A stretch of 64,000 nt of DNA, taken from NCBI RefSeq assembly GCF_032248695.1, contig NZ_JAVHXC010000003.1, positions 186,001-250,000 of the forward strand. The letters run 5' to 3'. Source of the DNA: Dietzia sp032248695. GTDB lineage: Bacteria > Actinomycetota > Actinomycetes > Mycobacteriales > Mycobacteriaceae. The stretch's first letter is position 1. Each line of letters begins with the position of its first letter. Below, piece after piece: positions 17,257 through 25,746 of the stretch. Position numbers and translations under genes: made by a program. The notes beneath the pieces were generated by a model. The model did not search any database. It was not told where the DNA came from and saw only the letters and a program-made list of their open reading frames with translations.

Positions 17257-18011
17257 CGGGTCTGCGACCCGCCGTTGAAGTCGAGGGTCTGGCCGGTCAT
17301 GCCCCCGGCCTCCTCGGAGGCGAGGTAGGCGCAAAAGGCCCCGACCTCCTCCGGGTCGCCGAGCCGGCCGATCGGGATGCCCTCCAGGAGCCGGGAGATC
17401 ATCTCGGGCGGCATCTTCTCCTCGAGGTTCTTCTGTAGTCCGAGCGCGACGATGTTCGCCGTGATGCCGTACTGCCCGTTCTCCGCGGCGAGGTGCCGGA
17501 TGAAGCCCTCGATACCGCTCTTGCCGGTGGCGTACATGCTCTGGTTGATGTTCTGTCCGGTGCGGGCCGATCCGGACGAGATCTGGATGACCCGTCCCCA
17601 CCGGGCCTCGTACATCCCGTCGAGCACGACCTTGATGCAGTTCATGGCTCCGAAGATGTTCAGGTCGATCGGGGCGCGCCAGTCCTGGGGGTCGAGCTCG
17701 CGGAACGGCTTGGTGACGCGCTGTTCCGCCACGCCCGCGTTGTTGACGATGATGGCCGTCCGTCCGCCCAGCTCGGACTCGGCCGCGCGGACGGCGGATT
17801 CTGTCGCGTCGAAGTCGGTGACGTCGAACGGGGCGGCGACGGCGCGGTTGCCCTCGGCCCGGATGTCGGCCGCCACGCGCTCCGCGCGGTCGGCGTGCAG
17901 GTCGTTGACGATCACCGCCGCCCCCTGGCGGGCGAGGACCTTGGCGATCCCCTCTCCGACACTCTGTCCCGCGCCGCTCACGAGCGCGATCTTGTCGTTC
18001 AACTCGAACAT
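17253..18011 (-). CDS. Short-chain dehydrogenase
   Basis: A 252-residue SDR starting at 18011 with AAGGGAGAA upstream. The cofactor loop reads SGAGQSVGEG, a variant of TGxxxGxG. NNAGVAEQ, SSGSARTG and YATGK supply the remaining SDR elements. The C-terminal MTGQTLDFNGG is usual for the family. It is first in an operon with the VOC and thioesterase-like genes, driven from island operator site 4. It may act on a hydroxyacyl-CoA or a ring hydroxyl; the sequence does not say which. Confidence 0.82.
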   Translation of the reverse strand: MFELNDKIALVSGAGQSVGEGIAKVLARQGAAVIVNDLHADRAERVAADIRAEGNRAVAAPFDVTDFDATESAVRAAESELGGRTAIIVNNAGVAEQRVTKPFRELDPQDWRAPIDLNIFGAMNCIKVVLDGMYEARWGRVIQISSGSARTGQNINQSMYATGKSGIEGFIRHLAAENGQYGITANIVALGLQKNLEEKMPPEMISRLLEGIPIGRLGDPEEVGAFCAYLASEEAGGMTGQTLDFNGGSQTR

Positions 18012-18079
18012 CGGTGTTCTCCCTTGCCTCGTCGGATCGTTGGAGTCTGTCGCAGCGGGGACGGCTCCGGAGGGGGTCG

Positions 18080-18094
18080 TCCCGGGTGGCGGGA
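18080..18094. promoter_or_regulatory. Island operator site 4, TCCCGGGTGGCGGGA
   Basis: Exact palindrome shared by two divergent genes. Leftwards, CAGACT (plus 18044-18049) starts after 30 nt and leads to the SDR. Rightwards, TAGCGT (18124-18129) starts after 29 nt and leads to the esterase at 18182. One site thus appears to serve both promoters. Confidence 0.8.
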
Positions 18095-18181
18095 GACGAA
18101 CGTCCACGGCGCGTTTCCCCGCGTAGCGTCTGGTGCCCGGCGCCCCTCGCCGTCCACCCCCGACCCCCACAGGAGCTGTTG

Positions 18182-19141
18182 ATGAACCAGACCCGTCGTA
18201 CGCCATGGGATCCCGACGTGGAGGAGATCGTCCGCCGTGCGGCGGCCGCGGGTGTGGGGCCGTTGCACCTGCGCGGTGTCGAGGGAGCGCGGGAGGCGCT
18301 CGAGTCGATCGTGCGGCCGCCGGGGCCGGAGATGGCCTCGGTGACCGACCACGTGATCGAGGGGCCGCACGGGCCGATCCCGGTCCGCGTCTACCAGCCC
18401 GAGGCGGTCTCCGACTCGCCCTCCGCGCCGGCGCTGGTGTGGTTCCACGGCGGGGGGATGATCATGGGTTCCCTGGCATCATTCGACCGCCTCGCCCGCG
18501 ACGTCGCCGATGCCACGGGCGCGGTGCTCGTCAACGTCGACTACCGCCTCGCCCCGGAGCATCGCTATCCGGTCGCCAACGACGAAGCCTACGCGGCGCT
18601 GTGCTGGACCCACGACTCGGCCGACCGGCTCGGGATCGACCCGCGACGCATCGGCGTGGGAGGCGACAGCGCGGGGGGCGGACTGGCCGCGGCGACGGCA
18701 CTACGTGCACGCGACGAGGGTGGCCCGGCGATCGCGCAGCAGGTGCTGCTCTACCCCGGCCTGGAGCGTCGCCGCGATCGCCCGTCGATGCGGGAGTTCG
18801 GGGACAGCCCCTTCCTCACCGCCGCCGACATCGACTGGATGAAGAACCTCTACCTCGGCGAGGACCCGTCGGGCGATGACCAGTACGGCGTTCCCGCGCT
18901 GGCGGCCTCCCTCGAGGACCTGCCCGCCGCCGTGATCGCCGTGGGGCACGCCGACCCTCTGCGGGACGGGGTCGAGGAGTACGGGGCCCGGCTGCGAGAG
19001 GCCGGGTCCCCCACCGCCCTCCTCCGTTACCCCGGTGTCGGGCACGGCTTCGCGATGCAGGTGGCCTCGGTGGCCCGGGCGCGGGCGGCCGTCGCCGAGG
19101 TCGGCGCACTCGTGGCCGCCCGCTTCGCCCTCACCAGCTGA
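18182..19141 (+). CDS. HSL-family alpha/beta hydrolase (esterase)
   Basis: A 319-residue esterase with AGGAG seven bases before the ATG. It shows HGGGMIMGS, DYRLAPEHRYP, GGDSAGGG and the acid and base in VGHADPLRDG and VGHGFAM. It is a second member of the same hydrolase family as the enzyme in the kshA operon but clearly different in sequence, so it probably cleaves another ester of the pathway. Its 3' end overlaps the convergent ferredoxin reductase gene by 11 bp. Expression should follow island operator site 4. Confidence 0.87.
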   Translation: MNQTRRTPWDPDVEEIVRRAAAAGVGPLHLRGVEGAREALESIVRPPGPEMASVTDHVIEGPHGPIPVRVYQPEAVSDSPSAPALVWFHGGGMIMGSLASFDRLARDVADATGAVLVNVDYRLAPEHRYPVANDEAYAALCWTHDSADRLGIDPRRIGVGGDSAGGGLAAATALRARDEGGPAIAQQVLLYPGLERRRDRPSMREFGDSPFLTAADIDWMKNLYLGEDPSGDDQYGVPALAASLEDLPAAVIAVGHADPLRDGVEEYGARLREAGSPTALLRYPGVGHGFAMQVASVARARAAVAEVGALVAARFALTS

Positions 19142-20408
19142 GCTGCGGCCCGGCCAGCGCCTTGCGCAGCGGCACCGCCGGATCGGCGACCGCGTCGGGC
19201 GTCGGCCGGGCGCCCCGGGCGAGTGCCGTGCGAAGCGCGACGAAGTCCGCCGGGGCGTTCACGCACTCCGCACCGAGAAAGCCGTTCTCGCCGAAGTAGA
19301 GGGCCACCCGGCGACGCGGCTTGTCCGGGTCCTCGCGGACCACGACCTCGCGATGGCCCGCCGAGCGGCCGACGATCTGCAGCTTCCACCCGCCCTGGTC
19401 CGACCAGAACCACGGGGTCGGCCGTGTGCTCGGCGCGGCGCCGGTCACCGCGTCGGCGGCGAGTCCTGCCTGTTCCACCGCGTTGTCCACGGACTCGAGT
19501 CGGAGCCACTCACCGTCGACGCGCTGGATCGTGCAGTCGCCGATCGCGAGGGTCCGTCCGTCCGAGGTCTGGCACTGTTCGTCCACGCGGATCCCGCCGG
19601 CACACTCGAGCCCGAGCTGCTCGGCGAGTTCGGTCCGGGGAGTCACCCCCACGCCCACGAGAACCGTCTCCGCGGGCAGCACCCGCCCGTCCGCGAGGAC
19701 GACAGCCCGCAGCCCGGCCCCATCGGCCTCGATCCGGTCCGGCACGGCGCCGAGGAGGATCTCGATCCCGGCTGCCCTGTGGCCCCGGGTCAGGAACTCG
19801 GCCGTCGAGGCGTCGACCGCGCGGCCCATGAGCCGATCACCGGCCTCGACGACCGTGACCTCCGCGCCGAGGTCACGCGCGGTGGCCGCCACCTCGAGCC
19901 CGATGAACCCGCCGCCGATGACGACGACCCGCCCGGGGAGCCGATCCACGAGCCGTCCCGCGTCGGCGATGTCGCGCAGCTCCAGGACATCGGGGTGATA
20001 GGCCCCCGGGATCGTGAGGCGTCGCGGCCGGGCGCCGGTCGCGAGCACGACCCGGTCGAACCGCCGCGAGTGCGCCCCCGTCGAACGGCTCCGCCAGTGG
20101 CCCACGACGCCGTCGCCGTCGCGCTCGAGGCGCTCGACGACGGCGTCGGTGATCAGTTCGATTCCGTGGTCGTCGTAATGGTCCGGTGCGCGCAGCATCA
20201 GGTCCGCCGCGGAGGCCTCGCCGCGGAGCCAGGCCTTGGACAGCGGGGGCCGCTGATAAGGCAGGTGCGGCTCCGCGCCGATCAGCGTGACGGGGCCGCG
20301 GTGGCCGCCCTGCCGCACGCGGTCGGCGAACTGCACGGCCGCCTGGCCGGCCCCGACGACGAGAAGTGATTCGAAGAGACGGGGCTGCGCCCCGATCATC
20401 GGAGCCAT
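19131..20408 (-). CDS. NAD(P)H-dependent ferredoxin reductase
   Basis: A 425-residue FAD reductase of the putidaredoxin/rubredoxin reductase class. It has two dinucleotide folds (VVGAGQAAVQFAD near residue 17 and VVIGGGFIGLEVA), the ATGARPRRL link and the FAD motif AIGDCTIQ. It would pass electrons from NAD(P)H to the [2Fe-2S] ferredoxin upstream and on to the P450. It might also serve the orphan KshA-type oxygenase. The ATG at 20408 is used; a GTG at 20414 that overlaps the ferredoxin stop is equally possible. Confidence 0.88.
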   Translation of the reverse strand: MAPMIGAQPRLFESLLVVGAGQAAVQFADRVRQGGHRGPVTLIGAEPHLPYQRPPLSKAWLRGEASAADLMLRAPDHYDDHGIELITDAVVERLERDGDGVVGHWRSRSTGAHSRRFDRVVLATGARPRRLTIPGAYHPDVLELRDIADAGRLVDRLPGRVVVIGGGFIGLEVAATARDLGAEVTVVEAGDRLMGRAVDASTAEFLTRGHRAAGIEILLGAVPDRIEADGAGLRAVVLADGRVLPAETVLVGVGVTPRTELAEQLGLECAGGIRVDEQCQTSDGRTLAIGDCTIQRVDGEWLRLESVDNAVEQAGLAADAVTGAAPSTRPTPWFWSDQGGWKLQIVGRSAGHREVVVREDPDKPRRRVALYFGENGFLGAECVNAPADFVALRTALARGARPTPDAVADPAVPLRKALAGPQLSW

Positions 20409-20410
20409 CG

Positions 20411-20731
20411 TCACACCTGCTCGTCGGGGATCGTCACGTGGAGCTCCATCCCCTCGCGCAGTTCGAGCTGGCACGAGAGCCGGGAGGTGTCCTCACGGTC
20501 GCTCGCGGTGCATTCCAGCATGTCGTCCTCGTCCTCTCCGGGTGGGTCGAACAGGTCGTGCTCGGCCGGTGCGAGGTAGACGTGACATGTGGCGCACGAC
20601 AGGGTGCCACCGCACTGGCCGACGATGCCGGTGACCCCGTTGCGCACCGCGGTGACCATGACCGAATCGCCGACCGTGCCGTCGATGACCACCTGGGTCC
20701 CGTCCGGCTTCGCGTAATGAACCTTCGGCAT
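20411..20731 (-). CDS. [2Fe-2S] ferredoxin, putidaredoxin type
   Basis: A 106-residue ferredoxin. The cluster ligands are C40, C46, C49 and C87, with the usual CGGTLSCATC loop and RLSCQLEL near the end. Acidic patches (GEDEDDMLEC) would face the reductase and P450. It lies 8 bp after the P450 gene and directly before the reductase gene, making a complete class I P450 electron-transfer chain. Confidence 0.92.
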   Translation of the reverse strand: MPKVHYAKPDGTQVVIDGTVGDSVMVTAVRNGVTGIVGQCGGTLSCATCHVYLAPAEHDLFDPPGEDEDDMLECTASDREDTSRLSCQLELREGMELHVTIPDEQV

Positions 20732-20739
20732 CGGCGCCC

Positions 20740-21975
20740 CTACCAGGTGACCGGGAGGTCGACGATCGGCTGCGTGAGGTTGTCCGGGTCCACGACCGCT
20801 TCACCCGCAAGCTTCAGGCCGGGGAGGCGCCTGAACAGCTCCGAGATCGCGACCTGCAGCTCCATCCGGGCCAGCGGCGCCCCGAGGCAGTGGTGCAGCC
20901 CGTAGCTCAGGGTGAGGTGCGGGTTGCCGGAGCGGCGGACGTCGAACTGCTCGCCGGCCTCCACCGCGATGCCGTCGTGGTTGGCCGCGGCCGGGTCGAC
21001 GAGGACCGCCTCGCCGGCGGCGATGAGCTGGCCGTCGATCTCGACGTCCTCGGTGGCGATGAACGGCACGAGCCCGCCGCCGCCGGTGACCGTCTGTCCG
21101 ATCCTCATCCGCCCGTGGCGCAGGATCTCCTCGACCGCGGTCGGCGCCACGCCGTCGACATCGGACAGCAGGATCTCCAGCTGCTCGGGTTCACGGAGCA
21201 GAGCGAGGGTGCCGGCGCAGATGAAGTTCGCCGTGTTGTCGAACCCGCCGATGATGAGGACCATCGCGATCGGCAGGATCTCGCCGTCGGTGAGCGACTC
21301 GTCCTTGTCACGGGCGTTCGCCAGGTCGCTGATCAGGTCCTCCTTGGGATCCTGACGCCGCTGCTCGATCAGTGCCGAGAGGTAGACGAAGAGCTCGGTC
21401 ATGTTCTCCATGACCTCCTCCTCCGGCATGTTCGCCACGGCCAGGGTGGCCGAGCTCCACTTCTGGAACTTGGGCCGGTCCTCCGGGGGGACGCCGAGGA
21501 GGTTGGCGAGCATCTGGATCGGCAACGCGACCGCGTAGTCCTCCACCAGGTTGGCCGGGGCGCCCTTGGCGATCATCTCGTCGATGAGGTGGTTGGCGAA
21601 CTCGACCGCCGAGTCGCGCATGGCCTTGACGCGCTTGGGCGAGATCGACTTCTGCACCAGCTTGCGGAGCTTGGTGTGCTGCGGCGGATCCTCGAACTGC
21701 AGTGTCGACCGCAGGAACTCGGGGAACTCCACGAAGTACGGGACCACGCGTTCGCCGGTGCGGAACGGTTCCCGCACGAACCGCGGATCACCGAGCATCT
21801 CCCGGGCAGCGGCGTTGCGGTGGATCACCCAGACGTCGCCGCCGAAGGGCATCGTCATCTTGGTCATGGGGCGGTCGGCCGCGATCGCCGCGTAGCGGCG
21901 CGCCGCCTCCGTGGGATCGACGGGACCGAAGGGGTAGGCCGTCTCCGCCGGGGCGGGGGGCACGGATGTACTCAC
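20740..21975 (-). CDS. Cytochrome P450 with unusual I-helix
   Basis: A 411-residue soluble P450, GTG start with GGAGA upstream. E283-x2-R286 is the ExxR pair, and C363 in YGLHHCLGAPLAR is the heme thiolate. Two positions are unusual. The I-helix reads GGFDNT (243-248), so Asn247 stands where most P450s have the proton-relay threonine. The heme loop begins with Leu instead of Phe. An Asn at this position is known from P450cin. The enzyme probably hydroxylates the island substrate, with the neighbouring ferredoxin and reductase as partners. The P450 family number cannot be assigned by eye. Confidence 0.9.
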   Translation of the reverse strand: MSTSVPPAPAETAYPFGPVDPTEAARRYAAIAADRPMTKMTMPFGGDVWVIHRNAAAREMLGDPRFVREPFRTGERVVPYFVEFPEFLRSTLQFEDPPQHTKLRKLVQKSISPKRVKAMRDSAVEFANHLIDEMIAKGAPANLVEDYAVALPIQMLANLLGVPPEDRPKFQKWSSATLAVANMPEEEVMENMTELFVYLSALIEQRRQDPKEDLISDLANARDKDESLTDGEILPIAMVLIIGGFDNTANFICAGTLALLREPEQLEILLSDVDGVAPTAVEEILRHGRMRIGQTVTGGGGLVPFIATEDVEIDGQLIAAGEAVLVDPAAANHDGIAVEAGEQFDVRRSGNPHLTLSYGLHHCLGAPLARMELQVAISELFRRLPGLKLAGEAVVDPDNLTQPIVDLPVTW

Positions 21976-22006
21976 TGTGATTCTCCAGTTCGGACGATGG
22001 CGCGGA

Positions 22007-22912
22007 TCAGGACGTGGGGACCTGGGCGAGGGCGATGACCTGCGGGGCCGCCTCGGGCGTGATGGCCATGACCTCGTCGAACCGCTCGGCGACGGACTCG
22101 ATGGTCAGGCCCGGATCCATGAAGCCGACGGTGTTGACGAGCGCGAGTCGGTTGACGATCCCCCCGGCGACGTTGAAGACCTCCCCGGTGACCTCACAGG
22201 ACGGGTGCACCAGGTAGGCGGCGACCGGGGAGACGTGCTGCGGCAGGAGCTGGGTGCGCATGTACTCCATCACCTCCGGCGAGAGCGTGTCTGCGGCCGC
22301 CTCGGCCATGCGCGTCCCCGCGCCGGGCGCGATGGCATTGACCTTCACCCCGGACGCGAGGCCCTCGAGGGCGAGGTTGCGGGTGAGCCCGAACAGCGCG
22401 CCCTTCGACCCGCCGTAGTGGGACATGTCGGGGTTGCCCAGCATGGCCTGCGAGATGGTGTTGACCACGCGCCCGGCCGGGGAGGCGACCAGGTGCGGCC
22501 AGGCCGCCCGGGTCAGGCGCATCGGCCCGAGGAAGTGCACGTCCAGGTGCCGCTGGTACTCCTCGTCGGGGACCTGGTCGAACGGCGCCCCGCGGACGAT
22601 GCCGGCGTTGTTGATCACGGCGTCCAGCTGGCCGTACGAGTCGAGTGCCGCGGTGACGAGGGCGTCGACGCCCTCCTGGGTGGTGATGTCGGACTGGACG
22701 GCGACGGCGCGACCGCCGGCGGCGGTGATCGCCTCCGCCACCTCGCTCGCGGGATCGTCGCCGTCGACGCCCGAACCGTCGATGGCGGCACCGAGGTCAC
22801 CGACGACGACGGCGGCGCCGCGCGAGGCGAGCAGTTCGGCATGCGCGCGGCCGATGCCGCGGCCGGCGCCGGTGATGATGACGACGCGGTCGGAGAAATC
22901 CAGAGTGCTCAT
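22007..22912 (-). CDS. Short-chain dehydrogenase, MFE-2-like
   Basis: A 301-residue SDR with TGAGRGIGRAHAELLASRGAAVVV at its N-terminus, NNAGIVRG, and the active-site pair in TISQ and YGGSK. The GAGRGIGRAHA and long insertion with DGDDPASEVAEAI resemble the 3-hydroxyacyl-CoA dehydrogenase part of peroxisomal multifunctional enzyme type 2. It could therefore act on a CoA thioester as well as on a free hydroxysteroid. It lies between the SMP-30 gene and the P450 gene in one operon. Confidence 0.82.
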   Translation of the reverse strand: MSTLDFSDRVVIITGAGRGIGRAHAELLASRGAAVVVGDLGAAIDGSGVDGDDPASEVAEAITAAGGRAVAVQSDITTQEGVDALVTAALDSYGQLDAVINNAGIVRGAPFDQVPDEEYQRHLDVHFLGPMRLTRAAWPHLVASPAGRVVNTISQAMLGNPDMSHYGGSKGALFGLTRNLALEGLASGVKVNAIAPGAGTRMAEAAADTLSPEVMEYMRTQLLPQHVSPVAAYLVHPSCEVTGEVFNVAGGIVNRLALVNTVGFMDPGLTIESVAERFDEVMAITPEAAPQVIALAQVPTS

Positions 22913-22962
22913 GTCAGAGGAGTCCTTGCGTTGGGTGGGTCAGGTCAGGTCTGGGGCGGTGC

Positions 22963-23913
22963 TCAGGGACGGGTGTCGCCGCCGCTGAAGGGCACGTCGG
23001 CGACCCAGATGGCCCCCTGGCCCTCGCGCGCGGACTTCTCGAAGTCGAAGACCTCGGTGCCGACCGTGAGGTAGAGCGTGGAGCGATCGGGGCCGCCGAG
23101 CAGGCACGCCGAGGCGACGCCCTTCTCGAGCGGGATCTCCACCGCGTGGGTCATTCCGTCCTCGGTGAACCGGGCGACGTGTCCGCTGCCCGGCATGGCC
23201 GCCCAGACCCCGCCCTCGGCGTCGAGGCCGATGCCGTCGGGGAGGAACGGGCAGGCGGCGAACGGCCGGGGGTCGGACAACGTCCCGTCCGCGGCCCGGT
23301 CCACGACCGTGATCTGGTTGGCCATGACCTCGGCGATGAACACCCGCGTTCCCTCTGCGTTGATCGCGATGCCGTTGCCACAGTTGAGCGGGCCGACCCC
23401 CTCCGCGATCCCGGTCGAGCCGTCCGGCTGCACCACGATGAGCGGGGAGGTGACGGGGGTCTCGCCCGCGAACAGGTCAAAGCCGAGCTGCGTGATGTAC
23501 GCACGCCCGTCGGCGTCCACGACCATGTCGTTGATCGCCTTGAGTGAGTGCTCGGAGACGTCGGCGTAGACCTCTAGGTCATCGGGGGCGCCCCCACCGT
23601 GCACCAGCACGAGCTGCTCGTGCATGGAGGTGACGATCAGGCGACCGTCGGGCAGCCAGCCGAAGCCACCGAGGCAGATCGGGACGTCGGTTCCGGCGCG
23701 GCGGCCCGTGGCGTCGACCATCACCTCCTGGTTCCCGTCCAGGTCCAGGGTCAGCAGGACGGAGTTGTACATGTCGGTGAACCAGAACCGACCTTCGTGC
23801 CACCGCGGGCACTCGGGCCACGAGTAGCCGCTGGCGATGTGGCGAGGGGCGAGGACCTCGGCGCCGGCTGCGGAGATGGCGTCGGCGGTGTCGGAGACCG
23901 GGTTGGTGGTCAT
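22963..23913 (-). CDS. SMP-30/gluconolactonase-family lactonase
   Basis: A 316-residue beta-propeller protein starting at 23913 with GAAAGG as ribosome site. The metal-binding positions of the SMP-30 family are recognisable: E in WPECPRW near the N-terminus, N in KAINDM and GNGIAI, and D in FLPDGIGLD. These enzymes hydrolyse lactones with a divalent metal. In an island with BVMOs, a lactonase makes sense for opening a Baeyer-Villiger lactone. It heads the P450 operon (23913 down to 19131) and is preceded by island operator site 5. Confidence 0.84.
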   Translation of the reverse strand: MTTNPVSDTADAISAAGAEVLAPRHIASGYSWPECPRWHEGRFWFTDMYNSVLLTLDLDGNQEVMVDATGRRAGTDVPICLGGFGWLPDGRLIVTSMHEQLVLVHGGGAPDDLEVYADVSEHSLKAINDMVVDADGRAYITQLGFDLFAGETPVTSPLIVVQPDGSTGIAEGVGPLNCGNGIAINAEGTRVFIAEVMANQITVVDRAADGTLSDPRPFAACPFLPDGIGLDAEGGVWAAMPGSGHVARFTEDGMTHAVEIPLEKGVASACLLGGPDRSTLYLTVGTEVFDFEKSAREGQGAIWVADVPFSGGDTRP

Positions 23914-23975
23914 GTCGGAACCTTTCGATGTGGGTGTGTGCGCCACGCGAATCGTGACGAGCGGACTGCGGATCC

Positions 23976-23991
23976 AGTGAACTGCGTCACA
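23976..23991. promoter_or_regulatory. CRP/GlxR-like site AGTGA-N6-TCACA
   Basis: AGTGAACTGCGTCACA matches 9 of 10 fixed consensus bases. It lies 10-25 nt downstream of the transcription start predicted for the SMP-30/P450 operon (near 24002), a repressing position. Confidence 0.55.
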
Positions 23992-24023
23992 ACGAATGCC
24001 TGAAAGTGAGAATAAGATCGAAG

Positions 24024-24079
24024 AACGCCCCCGCCCGTTCGCGTCCCGCTCAGCGGGCGGATGTTCGGGCGGGGGCGTT
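24024..24079 (-). terminator. Terminator of the ABC importer operon, enclosing an operator
   Basis: Perfect 14-bp arms (AACGCCCCCGCCCG at 24024-24037 and its complement at 24066-24079) just after the stop of the second binding-protein gene. The 28-nt loop contains island operator site 5, itself an inner hairpin, which belongs to the next operon. Confidence 0.75.
24044..24058. promoter_or_regulatory. Island operator site 5, TCCCGCTCAGCGGGC
   Basis: One base from the perfect palindrome. Leftwards, TATTCT (plus 24009-24014), a full TANNNT hexamer, begins after 29 nt and leads to the SMP-30/P450 operon. Confidence 0.72.
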
Positions 24080-24091
24080 ACCGGGTAGGCG

Positions 24092-25696
24092 TCACTCTGC
24101 TCGCCAGATCAGCTCCGGCCGGATGTAGTAGTTGTATCCGGGCGCGATTCCGCCGATATCGCCGTTGTGGAACCAGTAGGTCGCCGCCGGCGTCCACGGG
24201 AGCGCCGCGACGTCACCGGCATAGGCTCGGATGGCCTCCTTGTACCTCGTCACCTGCTCCTGCGGGTCCGAGGTCGCCCGGGCGAGTTCGATGGCGCGGT
24301 CGAACTCGGGGTTCGAGTAGCTCTGATTGTTCTCGCCCCCGTTGGTGTGCATGCGGTCGTAGAGCATCGCCGGATCGAGCGTGACGCCCATGTTGCCGGT
24401 GGCACTCTCATAGTCCCCGGCGAGGACGCGGGAGCTGTAACTCGCCGCGTCCAGCTCCAGGACTTCGAGCGTCAGTCCGTCGATCGCGTCGATCTGCGCC
24501 TTGAGCATCTGCGCTTCTTCCACCATCTGCGAGACGCCGGCGAGGGAGGTGTACTCCAGGACTACCTCGTCCTGGCCGGTCTCGGCCCGGTACTCGTCGA
24601 CGAGAGCCTGGGCGCGGGCCGGGTCATGTCCTGGCAGCTCCGCCTCGGGATCGAAGAGCACACTGCCCTCGATCGCGAACGCTCCGGGACCGGGGCCCGC
24701 CGAGTAGACCGCCTCGCGGATGGCGTCGGAATCGATGGCGTGGCCGATGGCTTCGCGGATCCTCTGGTCCGTCGCCGGGCCTGCCGCGAGGTTGAATCGC
24801 ATCCCCGCTCCGATGAGGTTCAGCATGTGGGCTTCCGACTGCCCCGCAGCCTTGAGCTCCTCGACCGTGCGGGGGACACCGGTGGTGTTGATGTCGATGT
24901 CCCCCGACTTCAGTGCGTTCGCCCTCTGCTGTTCCTGGGCGATGGTCACGATGACCAACTCGTCGAGGTAGGGGCGCGGAGCGTCCCAATAGTCGTCGTT
25001 GCGGACGAAGCGCATCTCGGTGCCCCGGGACCACCGGTCCAGTTCGAACGGTCCGGCACCGACCGGCTCGAGTCCGAAGTCCTGCCCCTTCTCTCGGATG
25101 GCGGTCGGCGAGCCGATCATGCCGAGACCCGTGTACAGCAGGGTCGGGAACTGGAAGTTCGGTGCGGGCAAACTCACCTGGAGGGTGCGCTCGTCGACGA
25201 CCTCCCAGTCCATGGACTGCGCGGTCTGGCGAGCTGCATTGCGGTTGACCGGGTCCTTCGCGCGCTCCCAGTTGAACGCGACCGCCTCCGCGTCCAACGG
25301 GGTCCCGTCGGTGAACGTCAGGTCGGGACGAAGCGTAATTGTCCACTCCTTCCCGTCCTCCGACTCGAAGCTCTCCGCCAGCCCGGGGGCGTACTCCAGC
25401 GTGCGCGGGTCGAACGTCACGAGGCTCCCGTAGACCGCGGTGCATGCCATCCAACTTTGCGAGAAACCGCAGTTCGCCGAGTCGACGGACACGGGCTCAG
25501 TCGAGAACGCATACCGAACGCTTCCGCCGGAACGCGGTTCTCCCTCCGGGGCGGGTCCCGACGTTCCGAACGCCGTGTCGAAGGTCTCCTGGGCGGAGAC
25601 GTCGCCGGTCGCGGAGACGCCGCCCTGCCCGCAGGACGCGAGGAGAGAGACGACGGCTACCAGCGCGGCGACCCCGGCGGTTCGTGGATGACGCAT
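24092..25696 (-). CDS. ABC importer substrate-binding lipoprotein (SBP_bac_5), copy 2
   Basis: A 534-residue lipoprotein starting at 25696 with AAAAGGAA upstream. The signal peptide ends in the lipobox LLAS-C, after which the mature protein is anchored by Cys near residue 24. The rest is a peptide/nickel-type binding protein of the DppA/OppA class. It has exactly the same length as the gene upstream, with no indels between them, and long stretches of identical DNA, so the pair is a tandem duplication. Clear changes in the mature part suggest the copies may bind different ligands. A terminator follows the stop. Confidence 0.88.
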   Translation of the reverse strand: MRHPRTAGVAALVAVVSLLASCGQGGVSATGDVSAQETFDTAFGTSGPAPEGEPRSGGSVRYAFSTEPVSVDSANCGFSQSWMACTAVYGSLVTFDPRTLEYAPGLAESFESEDGKEWTITLRPDLTFTDGTPLDAEAVAFNWERAKDPVNRNAARQTAQSMDWEVVDERTLQVSLPAPNFQFPTLLYTGLGMIGSPTAIREKGQDFGLEPVGAGPFELDRWSRGTEMRFVRNDDYWDAPRPYLDELVIVTIAQEQQRANALKSGDIDINTTGVPRTVEELKAAGQSEAHMLNLIGAGMRFNLAAGPATDQRIREAIGHAIDSDAIREAVYSAGPGPGAFAIEGSVLFDPEAELPGHDPARAQALVDEYRAETGQDEVVLEYTSLAGVSQMVEEAQMLKAQIDAIDGLTLEVLELDAASYSSRVLAGDYESATGNMGVTLDPAMLYDRMHTNGGENNQSYSNPEFDRAIELARATSDPQEQVTRYKEAIRAYAGDVAALPWTPAATYWFHNGDIGGIAPGYNYYIRPELIWRAE

Positions 25697-25746
25697 TCTT
25701 AGTTCCTTTTCACGCGGACGGATGTGGATCGGGGCTGGGGCGGGTG

